Part shown: positions 18,020 through 25,796 of the stretch, piece by piece
How positions within the stretch are numbered: position 1 is the stretch's first letter
Layout: every line of letters starts with the position of its first letter
Assembly: GCA_019637095.1 (NCBI GenBank)
Contig: JAHBWG010000056.1
Coordinates: 1 to 62,599, forward strand
Source of the DNA: Sandaracinaceae bacterium
GTDB taxonomy: Bacteria > Myxococcota_A > Polyangia > Polyangiales > Sandaracinaceae
Length of the DNA stretch: 62,599 nucleotides
Direction: 5' to 3'
The notes under the pieces: generated by a model
The model's database searches: none
Seen by the model: the letters and a program-made list of their open reading frames with translations, nothing else
What the model was told of the DNA's origin: nothing
Program-made: the position numbers and the translations under genes

Positions 18020-19435
18020 ATGTCTCTCACCGACTCGATCCCCAACAACGTCGACCTGGGATCCGACAAGAAGCTCCTGCGCGCGCTCGAGAAGTGGCAA
18101 CCGAACTTCCTCGAGTGGTGGAAGGAGATGGGACCGGACGGCTTCCAGGAGGATCTCATCTACCTGCGCACGGCGATCGACGTCGATCCGGCGGGCTGGG
18201 CCACGTACGACTACGTGAAGATGCCCGACTACCGGTGGGGCATCTTCCTGACGCCGCGCGAGGGCGAGCGGCAGGTCCACTTCGGCGACGAGCAGGGACA
18301 GAAGGCGTGGGAGGAGGTCCCCGGCGAGCTGCGCGGGATCCTTCGCCGCATCATCGTCACGCAGGCGGACACCGAGCCCGCGTCGGTCGAGCAGCAGCGC
18401 CAGCTCGGCAAGACCGCGCCCTCGCTCTACGACCTGCGCAGCCTCTTCCAGGTCAACGTCGAAGAGGGCCGGCACCTCTGGGCGATGGTGCACCTGCTCC
18501 ACCAGTACTTCGGGCGCGACGGCCGCGAGGAGGCCGAGGGCCTGCTCGAGCGCCGCAGCGGCGACGCGGACAAGCCGCGCATCCTGCAGACGTTCAACGA
18601 GAAGACCGACGACTGGCTCTCGTTCTTCTGCTTCACGATGTTCACGGACCGCGACGGCAAGTTCCAGCTCGCCGCGCTCAGCGAGTCCGGGTTCGATCCG
18701 CTGGCTCGCGCGACGCAATTCATGTTGACCGAGGAGAGCTTCCACCTCTTCACCGGCGAGACCGGCGTCGAGCGCGTCGTGCAGCGCGCGTGCGAGCTGA
18801 TGAAGCAGGACCCGAACGGCGACGCGCGCGCGCAGGGCGGCATCGATCTGCCGACCATCCAGAAGTGGATCAACTTCTGGTTCTCGAGCGCGGTCGAGCT
18901 CTTCGGCGGCGAGATCTCGAGCAACGCGGCCGACTACTTCGCGACCGGGCTCAAGGGCCGCTACCGCGAGGCGGCCAAGTACCAGGATCACCAGGCGCTC
19001 GGCGACGTGTACGAGATGACGGTGTTCGAGGGGGGCAAGCTCGACCGCCGCGAGGTGCCGCTGCGCAACGCGCTCAACGAGGTCTTGCGCGACGAGTACG
19101 TGGCCGACTGCGAGCGCGCCGTGCGCAAGTGGAACCACGTCATCAAGAAGCAGGGCGTCGACGTCGAGCTCAAGCTGCCGAACCGCCGCTTCAACCGCTC
19201 GATGGGCATCTACGCCGGCGCGCACTTCGACCTCGAGGGCCGCCCGATCACCGCGGAGCAGTTCGAGGCGCACCGCAGCGAGTGGCTCCCCACGCGCGAG
19301 GACCGCGACTACGTCCGCTCCCTGATGGTCCCCGTCTACGAGCCCGGCAAGATCGCGAACTGGATCGCCGCGCCCAAGAAGGGCGTCAACGGTCAGCCGT
19401 TCGAGCTCGAGTACGTCAAGTTCGCCCCGCGCTGA
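18020..19435 (+). CDS. boxB: Benzoyl-CoA 2,3-epoxidase, oxygenase component
   Basis: 471 residues from the ATG at 18020 (length matches BoxB). Di-iron ligand motifs: ADTEPASVEQQ near 120, EEGRH at 148-152 and EESFH at 238-242. Other hallmark segments are KWQPNFLEWWKEMGP and WINFWFSSAVELFGGEIS. BoxB inserts one O2 atom across the benzoyl-CoA ring, with electrons from the BoxA reductase. It works with boxC just upstream. A TTG-containing near-site of the iterated palindrome lies at 18715. Twin hairpins follow the gene. Confidence 0.95.
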   Translation: MSLTDSIPNNVDLGSDKKLLRALEKWQPNFLEWWKEMGPDGFQEDLIYLRTAIDVDPAGWATYDYVKMPDYRWGIFLTPREGERQVHFGDEQGQKAWEEVPGELRGILRRIIVTQADTEPASVEQQRQLGKTAPSLYDLRSLFQVNVEEGRHLWAMVHLLHQYFGRDGREEAEGLLERRSGDADKPRILQTFNEKTDDWLSFFCFTMFTDRDGKFQLAALSESGFDPLARATQFMLTEESFHLFTGETGVERVVQRACELMKQDPNGDARAQGGIDLPTIQKWINFWFSSAVELFGGEISSNAADYFATGLKGRYREAAKYQDHQALGDVYEMTVFEGGKLDRREVPLRNALNEVLRDEYVADCERAVRKWNHVIKKQGVDVELKLPNRRFNRSMGIYAGAHFDLEGRPITAEQFEAHRSEWLPTREDRDYVRSLMVPVYEPGKIANWIAAPKKGVNGQPFELEYVKFAPR

Positions 19436-19464
19436 GTTGGCTGGAGGGCTGTTCCAGCCCCTCC

Positions 19465-19525
19465 CCCCATCGCGGCCAAGCCGCGATGGGGCACCTCGGC
19501 CAACGGCCATCGCTGCGCGATGGCC
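19465..19525. terminator. Two GC-rich hairpins after boxB
   Basis: First stem 12 bp: 19465-19476 pairs with 19480-19491, loop caa. Second stem 9 bp: ggccatcgc (19505-19513) with gcgatggcc (19517-19525), loop tgc. They lie between convergent genes, so they may end transcription from both sides. Neither is followed by a T-run, so intrinsic termination is uncertain. Confidence 0.45.
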
Positions 19526-19595
19526 CGGCCTCGAACGGCGCCGTCGGCCGCGTCCGCGCTCGACCAGTCGACGGTCTTCGAGTCGCCGAGGCAGC

Positions 19596-20942
19596 TCAGA
19601 GGCCGCGCAGCCGGTACGCCTGCACGCGCACGACGCCGTCCGCGGAGCGGGGCCACGCGACGAGCACGCGGCCGCCGTCCGAGCCGACGCTGCATCCGCT
19701 GACGTTCGCGGCGACGATCACCGGCGCGCCGAGCGGTGCGCCGTCCGCGCCGAAGAGGCGCAGCAGCGCGCCGTGGCCTGGCCCGTCCGGCGTGCTCGTG
19801 TAGTTGCTGCACGTGGCGACGACGTCGTGGGTGTCCACGCCGACGGCGCCCCAGACGAGCTCGGTCCCCCACACGCTCGGCGTGCGCGCGGGCCACGGCC
19901 TGAGCTCGCTCGTTCCCTCGAACGGATCCACCAGCACCACCGCGCCGCGCCGATCTCCGTCCGGCCCCTGGACGAAGACCGCGCGGTCGCGGAGGCGCGT
20001 CGCCCGCGTCCAGCTCGCGTCGTTCTCCAGCGAGATCACGCCCACCGTCGTGATCGATCCGGGCACGGGCACACCGATCGCGAAGACCAGGAGCGGGTGG
20101 GCGCCGGCCTCGTCGGGTGGACCTCCGATGAACGCGACCGCTCGGCTCTTGAGGCCGACCACCGGACCGGGGCGCGGCCGATGGCGCACCGTCCCGGACG
20201 CGAGCGTCTCGCTGCCGACCTCCTCGAGCCGACCGTCGAGCTCGACCACGACCGCGGCGCCCAGCCCGTCGGGACCGCGCTCGCTCCGGAGGGCGAGCCA
20301 GCGCGCCTCGCGGTCGACGAACGCGACCGAGACGAGGTTGCCGCGACTCACCCAGCGTCCTGCGAGGACACCGCGGCGATCGAGGAGACCGACCAGGTTC
20401 ACGCCCGGCTCGGCGGTCGGCAGGATGGTGAAGAAGCGACCGCCGGCCCACTCGAAGCCGAGGTCCTCTCCCGTCGCCCCCGTCGGGCCGAGCCGTCGCA
20501 CCGCGCCGACGCGCGCGCCGTCGCGAGCGAGCTCTTGGAACGCCGCGTCCTCGCGCGGGTAGAGGACGCCCCATCCGTCTCCGTTCCACTCGATCGCGGG
20601 GATCCCCCAGGGCGCGTCGGCGAACGGGATGTCGATCGGCGCTCCGTCGGGCTCGCAGCACGGGTCGTCCGGATCGAGATCGGGGGGATCGCCCCAGGTC
20701 TGTGCGGCGGGATCGTCGCTCGGGCGGCCGCCCGGGCCGGGGTCGTCGACGGGCTCGATCGGGAGTGGGACCTCGGCGTCCACCGCCGCGTCGCGTCCTC
20801 CGGGCGAGGCCCCATCGCGGCCGATCGGCGCGGCGGCGTCGGCGCGGCCGGCATCCACGGCGCGCTCGCCCCCGGTGTGTCGCCGGTAGCAGCCGCCCGC
20901 GGCGAGCGCGGCGACGATGGCGAGCGTCCACGAGACATGCAC
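19596..20942 (-). CDS. Secreted lipoprotein, probably beta-propeller
   Basis: 448 residues from the ATG at 20940-20942. Signal peptide with lipobox LAAGGC, then an Asp/Ala-rich linker and an acidic Cys-Cys region (DDPCCEPDGAPID). From about 110 onward, repeated strands of the type WNGDGWGVLYPRED, WAGGRFFTILPT, VDREARWLALRSE and GGRVLVAWPRSADG, consistent with a propeller of short repeats that recalls many myxobacterial cell-surface proteins. Function unknown. First of four neighbouring lipoprotein genes. Confidence 0.65.
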   Translation of the reverse strand: MHVSWTLAIVAALAAGGCYRRHTGGERAVDAGRADAAAPIGRDGASPGGRDAAVDAEVPLPIEPVDDPGPGGRPSDDPAAQTWGDPPDLDPDDPCCEPDGAPIDIPFADAPWGIPAIEWNGDGWGVLYPREDAAFQELARDGARVGAVRRLGPTGATGEDLGFEWAGGRFFTILPTAEPGVNLVGLLDRRGVLAGRWVSRGNLVSVAFVDREARWLALRSERGPDGLGAAVVVELDGRLEEVGSETLASGTVRHRPRPGPVVGLKSRAVAFIGGPPDEAGAHPLLVFAIGVPVPGSITTVGVISLENDASWTRATRLRDRAVFVQGPDGDRRGAVVLVDPFEGTSELRPWPARTPSVWGTELVWGAVGVDTHDVVATCSNYTSTPDGPGHGALLRLFGADGAPLGAPVIVAANVSGCSVGSDGGRVLVAWPRSADGVVRVQAYRLRGL

Positions 20943-21044
20943 GCGATCACGCTACCGACGGCGTGTCCCCCACGCGACCCGAAGACCTCGCGCGCGATCC
21001 GAAACGACGCGCGGCAGCGGCCGAGAACCTGCGGCCGGGGACGA

Positions 21045-22493
21045 TCAAGGATCGTCGTTGGCGAGCAGGCGCGCGACGTGGGCGTCGATCTCCGCCGCGC
21101 CGAGCGCGCGCTCGTAGAGCGCGACGTAGTGGATGGTCCCGCTCGGCGTGCGCTGCCCGATGAGGCGGTTGCCGACGCAGAAGTGCGTGGCCCGCGAGAG
21201 GTCGACGAGCGCGTGCGGCCGCGTCGTCGGGGCGGCCTCGGGCGCGCGCACGCCGTCGACGTAGAGCCTCGCGCGCTCGGCCTCCGGCGCGCCGCCGTCG
21301 TAGACGAGCGTCACGACCGCGCGCGCGGCGGCGAGGTCCGCCGTCCACCGGCCCGCGGTGTCGCGCGCCGGGTCCATGCCGAAGCGGACGCGGGTGACGT
21401 CGTCGTAGCCGATCGAGAACGACCAGGTCGTGTCCGCAGGTCCGAAGTGCGCGATGCGGCTGCCGTTGGGCGAGCCCGCCTCGAGGCGGACGACCGCCTC
21501 GATCGTGGCCTCGCGCGCGCCGTCGAGCCGCGCGAGACGCGTTCCGTCGATCGCGACGCACGCGCGCGCGTCCGCGCCGACGCGCGTGAAGATGAGCCCG
21601 GCGCGCCCCGGGGTGGCCTCGAACCGCACGCTGCCACGGTTCTCGAGCAGGAGCGCCTCGGGCCCGAACGCGTTCTGGTAGACGCCCACCGAGCCCTCGT
21701 CGAGGAAGTAGCGGGCGAGCACGCCGAGCTCCGTGAGCGGCTCCGCGCCCGCGTCCCGCGCCCCGGTGGCCGCGTCGCCCGCGCCGGCGTCGTCGTCGGC
21801 ACCTGCGTCGCCGTCCGCACCCGCGTCGTCGTCCGCACCCGCGTCGCCGAGGCCGGCGTCGGACAGCTCGGCGCCCGCGTCGATCCCGGGGCGCGCGGTG
21901 CACTCGCCCGTGTCGAGGTCGCAGTACTGCTCGGGCAGACACCCGCTCCCCGCGCGCGCGCCGCACGCGCCGCCGAAGCAGATGGACGCCGCGCACGCGA
22001 GCGGCGTGCGGCACTCCACGTCGGCGCGGCAGCGGGCCGGCGGGCACGACGCCTCGTCCCCGCGCGCGCACGTCGGCTCGACGCAGCGGCCCGCGAGGCA
22101 CGACGTCGCCTGCGGGGGATCGTCGCCCGACGGACACGAGAGCCCGCCGCACTCGCGCGAGACGAGCACGGTCAGCGCGCGCGCGCCGTCGCCCCCCGCG
22201 ACGAGCGCGCGCGCCGCGACCTCGACGCCGCCCCGCAGGAGCCGCGCGGTGAGCGGCGTCGGTGAGTCGAGCGGCTCGCGCGTGCCGACGCGTACGCCCG
22301 TGAACCACTCGCGCGACACGCTCGCCGGCTGCGTGAGGACGACGCCGTCGTCGAAGCGCACCTCGACCTCGTCGAAGTCGATCTGCGACACGTAGTTCGT
22401 CCGGAGGTCGACCGCGAGGCCGGCGTCCGTGCCCGTGCAGCCCGTGAGCGCCACGGCGCACAGAACCGCCCACGAGCCCACCCACGACCGCAC
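21045..22493 (-). CDS. LamG/concanavalin-like domain lipoprotein with Cys-rich region
   Basis: 482 residues from a GTG at 22491-22493. Lipobox VALTGC. The N-terminal half holds a Cys-rich stretch (about 140-210: CGGLSCPSGDDPPQATSC and relatives) followed by a run of DAG/DDAG repeats (about 215-260). The C-terminal half (about 265-482) has jelly-roll features of LamG domains: REATIEAVVRLEAG, VTLVYDGGAPEAERARLYVDG, FCVGNRLIG, IHYVALYERALGAAEID. Such domains bind carbohydrates or proteins. Exported to the cell surface by its lipobox (inference). Confidence 0.75.
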   Translation of the reverse strand: MRSWVGSWAVLCAVALTGCTGTDAGLAVDLRTNYVSQIDFDEVEVRFDDGVVLTQPASVSREWFTGVRVGTREPLDSPTPLTARLLRGGVEVAARALVAGGDGARALTVLVSRECGGLSCPSGDDPPQATSCLAGRCVEPTCARGDEASCPPARCRADVECRTPLACAASICFGGACGARAGSGCLPEQYCDLDTGECTARPGIDAGAELSDAGLGDAGADDDAGADGDAGADDDAGAGDAATGARDAGAEPLTELGVLARYFLDEGSVGVYQNAFGPEALLLENRGSVRFEATPGRAGLIFTRVGADARACVAIDGTRLARLDGAREATIEAVVRLEAGSPNGSRIAHFGPADTTWSFSIGYDDVTRVRFGMDPARDTAGRWTADLAAARAVVTLVYDGGAPEAERARLYVDGVRAPEAAPTTRPHALVDLSRATHFCVGNRLIGQRTPSGTIHYVALYERALGAAEIDAHVARLLANDDP

Positions 22494-22549
22494 GCTTGCA
22501 GCGTCGGCGCGCTCCCGCGAAGTGTCAAGGTCGCTGCCGGTGCGCCACC

Positions 22550-23590
22550 TCAGGGCGCGTAGGACTCGACCGTGTCGATCGCGCCGAACGCGGGGCGGCT
22601 CGCGCCGGCCACGACGTAGAGCCGACCCTCGAGCGCCGCGACGCCGTGCCCGTGGTGCGGGACGCGCGTGTCCGGCGCCGCGCTCCACGTGCCGGCCGCG
22701 AGGTCGAACCGATCCACCGTCCGCAGCACCGTGGCCGGCTCCTCGCCGCCGACCGCGTAGATCGAGCCGTCGAGCAGCGCCGCGTCGAAGCCGCCGCGCG
22801 GGTACGGCAGGTCCGGCCCGTCGCGCCATCGATCGGCGACCGGGTCGTAGATCTCGAGCTCCGGGCGGGTCGAGCCGAGCGAGTTGCGGCGCCCGGCGAG
22901 CACGTAGAGCTCGCCGCCCGCGGCGACCGCCGCGAGGTGCTCGCGCTCGGTGGGGATGTCCGCGCCGAACGACCACACGTCGCGCGCCGGATCGTAGATC
23001 AGCGTGCGGTTCGCGAGGCGGCCCGCCGCGCCGTTGCCGCCGACCATCACGATCACGTCGCCGACGGAGTCGGCGGCGCCCGCGCCGCGATCCTCGGGCA
23101 GCGAGGCGATCGGCGCCCACGCGTCGGCGCCCGCGCGCAGCACCCACGCCGTGTCGAGCGGCTCGAACGCCGCCGTCTGCATGCCGCCGAGCGCGTAGAG
23201 GTCGCCGCCGTGGCTGACCAACGACATGTGATGGCGCGGCGCCGGCAGGTCGGGCCCGGTCGTCCACTCGCGGGTGCGCGGATCGTAGACGCGCACGGTC
23301 GTCACGATCGCGGCCGCGCCGTCGAAGCCGCCCGCGATCCAGACGCGCCCCTCGTGCGCCTCGACCGCGATCTCCTGGATGCGCACGGGCACCGGCGCCT
23401 CGTCGCGCCACCCGCTCGGGGTATCGCCGCCGTCCTGCACCGGCGCGGCGTCGGGCCGCGCCGCGTCGGCGAGCGCGGCGTCGAGCGCCCCTGCGCCCGC
23501 GTCCTCGCGCGGGTCGCCGCCGTCGGGCGGCTCGGTCGATCCGTCGCAGCCGAGGAGAAGGAGAGCGAGGGCGATCGAGGCGGAGCGCAT
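22550..23590 (-). CDS. Kelch-repeat lipoprotein
   Basis: 346 residues from the ATG at 23588-23590. Lipobox LLLLGC, short DAG-type linker, then about six kelch repeats recognised by the Gly-Gly doublet plus spaced Tyr/Trp: VWIAGGFDG, LYALGGMQTA, VIVMVGGNGA, LYVLAGRRNS, IYAVGGEEPA, LYVVAGASRP. Kelch propellers bind proteins or sugars; the partner is not evident. It lies 57 bases upstream of the LamG gene on the same strand and is divergent from the MopE/lectin gene, 80 bases away. Confidence 0.8.
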   Translation of the reverse strand: MRSASIALALLLLGCDGSTEPPDGGDPREDAGAGALDAALADAARPDAAPVQDGGDTPSGWRDEAPVPVRIQEIAVEAHEGRVWIAGGFDGAAAIVTTVRVYDPRTREWTTGPDLPAPRHHMSLVSHGGDLYALGGMQTAAFEPLDTAWVLRAGADAWAPIASLPEDRGAGAADSVGDVIVMVGGNGAAGRLANRTLIYDPARDVWSFGADIPTEREHLAAVAAGGELYVLAGRRNSLGSTRPELEIYDPVADRWRDGPDLPYPRGGFDAALLDGSIYAVGGEEPATVLRTVDRFDLAAGTWSAAPDTRVPHHGHGVAALEGRLYVVAGASRPAFGAIDTVESYAP

Positions 23591-23670
23591 GTCACACGAT
23601 AGCAGTCCTCGTGGCGACGCCAGCGCCGCCCCTCGGACACGCGCGCCGTCGGTGCTACGATCGCGGCCGC

Positions 23671-25068
23671 ATGTCGCGCGCCGCCGCTGCGCTCGTCCTC
23701 GCGCTGGTCGCCCCCGGCTGCTTGCTCGATCGCTCGGGCCTGGGACCCGGCGGCGCCGACGCGGGAGAGCTCGACGCGGCGAGCGCCGACGCGGGCGCCG
23801 GGCGTCAGGACGCGGGCGCCGACGACGCGGGCGCCGACGACGCGAGCGCGCCCGACGCGGCGCCCCCGGACGCGTGCGTCCCCTCGCCCGAGCTCTGCAA
23901 CGGTCGCGACGACGACTGCGACCCGACGAGCCTCGACGGGGCCGACGAGCCGTGGCTCGACGACGCATGCGACGCCGACGGCGACGGCTGCGCGGGCGGC
24001 CGCCTCGCCTGCGTCGAGGGGACGATGCGCTGCGAGGGCGACGGCCCCGGATCGGGCGGCGTCGATCGCTGCGACGGCGTCGACGACGACTGCAACCCCG
24101 CCACGCCCGACGGCACCGGCGACCCGCGCGTCGGCGTCGCGTGCGACGGCGCGGACGCCGACCGCTGCGAGGGCGGCACGACGTTCTGCTTCGGCGGCGT
24201 GGTCACGTGCGTCGGGGACGACACCGACCTCCCGCACCGCCGCGAGGTCTGCAACGGGATCGACGACGACTGCGACCCCGCGACGCTCGACGGCGCGCGC
24301 GACCCGATGCTCGGCGCCGCGTGCGACGACCCGGCGGATCGCGACCTGTGTCCCGGCGGCACGTTCATCTGCCGCGACGGAGCGCTGGTCTGCTTCGGCG
24401 ACGACGGCGACCAGCCGCACGAGGCGGAGCTCTGCGACGGCGTCGACAACGACTGCAACCCCGCCACCGTCGACGGCGCCGACGACCGGCGCGTCGGCGC
24501 GCCGTGCGACGGGCCCGACACGGACCAGTGCCTCGAGGGCACGGGGCTCTGCGTCGGCGGCGCGTTCTCGTGCACGGACACGACGGGCGACTCGATCGAG
24601 ACCTGCAACGGGCGCGACGACGACTGCAACGGCATCGTGGACGACGGCCCCGCCGGCTGCCCGTGCACCGTGCGCCACCGCGAAGGCAACGCGTACCTCT
24701 TCTGCAACGGGTTCCTCGAGCGGCGGAGCTGGACCAGCGCGCGCGACTGGTGCCGCGAGCGCGGCCACGACCTCGTCGTGATCGACGACGCCGCCGAGCA
24801 GGCGTGGATCAGCGCGAACGTCGGCGACACCGGGCAGGGCTACTGGATCGGCTACAACGACCGCGCCGTCGAGGGCACGTGGGTCTGGTCGCGCGCTGGC
24901 GTGACCACGACGTTCACCAACTGGAACGGCGGCGAGCCGAACAACGCGGGCAACGAAGACTGCGCGGTGTCGACCGCGACGAACATCAGCGCGGCGGGCC
25001 GCGCCGGCGGCTGGAACGACGTCGGCTGCAACGGCGACCAGCGCTTCGTCTGCGAGGCGCCCCGTTGA
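23671..25068 (+). CDS. MopE-repeat lipoprotein with C-terminal C-type lectin domain
   Basis: 465 residues from the ATG at 23671. Lipobox LVAPGC, then DAG-rich linker (about 25-70). Residues about 75-330 carry five MopE-type units, each with a (C)xGxDDDC core (CNGRDDDCDP, CDGVDDDCNP, CNGIDDDCDP, CDGVDNDCNP, CNGRDDDCNG), predicted to bind metal ions. Residues about 335-465 form a C-type lectin fold: WTSARDWCRERGHDLVVID, YWIGYND, WNGGEPNN (EPN, mannose-type) and WNDVGCNGDQRFVCE (WND calcium site). Calcium-dependent sugar binding at the surface is a reasonable inference. Confidence 0.88.
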   Translation: MSRAAAALVLALVAPGCLLDRSGLGPGGADAGELDAASADAGAGRQDAGADDAGADDASAPDAAPPDACVPSPELCNGRDDDCDPTSLDGADEPWLDDACDADGDGCAGGRLACVEGTMRCEGDGPGSGGVDRCDGVDDDCNPATPDGTGDPRVGVACDGADADRCEGGTTFCFGGVVTCVGDDTDLPHRREVCNGIDDDCDPATLDGARDPMLGAACDDPADRDLCPGGTFICRDGALVCFGDDGDQPHEAELCDGVDNDCNPATVDGADDRRVGAPCDGPDTDQCLEGTGLCVGGAFSCTDTTGDSIETCNGRDDDCNGIVDDGPAGCPCTVRHREGNAYLFCNGFLERRSWTSARDWCRERGHDLVVIDDAAEQAWISANVGDTGQGYWIGYNDRAVEGTWVWSRAGVTTTFTNWNGGEPNNAGNEDCAVSTATNISAAGRAGGWNDVGCNGDQRFVCEAPR

Positions 25069-25097
25069 GCCCTCGGAGGGTTGTTCCGACGCGCGCC

Positions 25098-25796
25098 TCA
25101 CGGCTCGTCGCATAGGCGGTAGCCGACCCCGGGCTCGTTGAGGATCAGGGCAGGCCGCGCGGGATCGCGCTCCATCTTGCGGCGCAGGTGCGTCATGTAG
25201 ACCCGCAGGTAGTGGGTCTGCGACGTGGCGCCGGGACCCCACACCTCGTGCAGGAGCTGGCGGTGGGTGAGCACGCGGCCCGCGTTGCGCGCCATGAACG
25301 CGAGGAGCCGATACTCGATTGGCGTGAGGTGCACGGGCTCCTGGCGCACGCGCACCTCGTGCCGGGCGTCGTCGATCTCGATCGGGCCCACGCTCCAGAC
25401 GGCGGCCGCGGGCAGCGGCGCGCGCCCGCGATGCCTCATCGCGACGCGGATGCGCGCGAGGAGCTCGTTCACGCCGAACGGTTTCGTGAGATAGTCGTCC
25501 GCGCCCGCGTCGAGCGCCGCGACCTTGTCCCTCTCGAGCCCGCGCGCGGACAGGACGATGATCGGGACCTCCGACCACTGGCGCAGCTCGCCCGTGACCT
25601 CGAGCCCGTCTCGATCGGGCAGACCGAGATCGAGCAGCACGAGCTCGGGCCCGTGCTGCGTCGCGAGCGCGAGGCCCTCGGTCGCGCTCGCCGCCTCGAT
25701 CGGCGCGTAGCCGTGCGCGTTGAGCGTGGTCCGCAGGAACCGGCGCATCGGCGCCTCGTCCTCGATGACGAGCACGCGCGTGCGGACCTCGCTCAT
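25098..25796 (-). CDS. kdpE: KdpE response regulator
   Basis: 232 residues, receiver plus OmpR-type winged helix. Acidic pair E12-D13, phospho-acceptor D56 (LLDLGLPDRDG), conserved Lys in YLTKPFGVNELL near 105, and a C-terminal DNA-binding domain with the winged-helix end GVGYRL. It would activate kdp transcription after phosphorylation by KdpD. It overlaps kdpD by four bases (ATGA), as usual for this pair. Confidence 0.95.
   Translation of the reverse strand: MSEVRTRVLVIEDEAPMRRFLRTTLNAHGYAPIEAASATEGLALATQHGPELVLLDLGLPDRDGLEVTGELRQWSEVPIIVLSARGLERDKVAALDAGADDYLTKPFGVNELLARIRVAMRHRGRAPLPAAAVWSVGPIEIDDARHEVRVRQEPVHLTPIEYRLLAFMARNAGRVLTHRQLLHEVWGPGATSQTHYLRVYMTHLRRKMERDPARPALILNEPGVGYRLCDEP

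Noticed and set aside
21037-21056. ggggacgatc with a 7-bp hairpin (GACGATC-AAG-GATCGTC), resembling a REP
   Set aside because: Only the first ten bases match the REP core and it overlaps the stop region of the LamG gene; probably chance.
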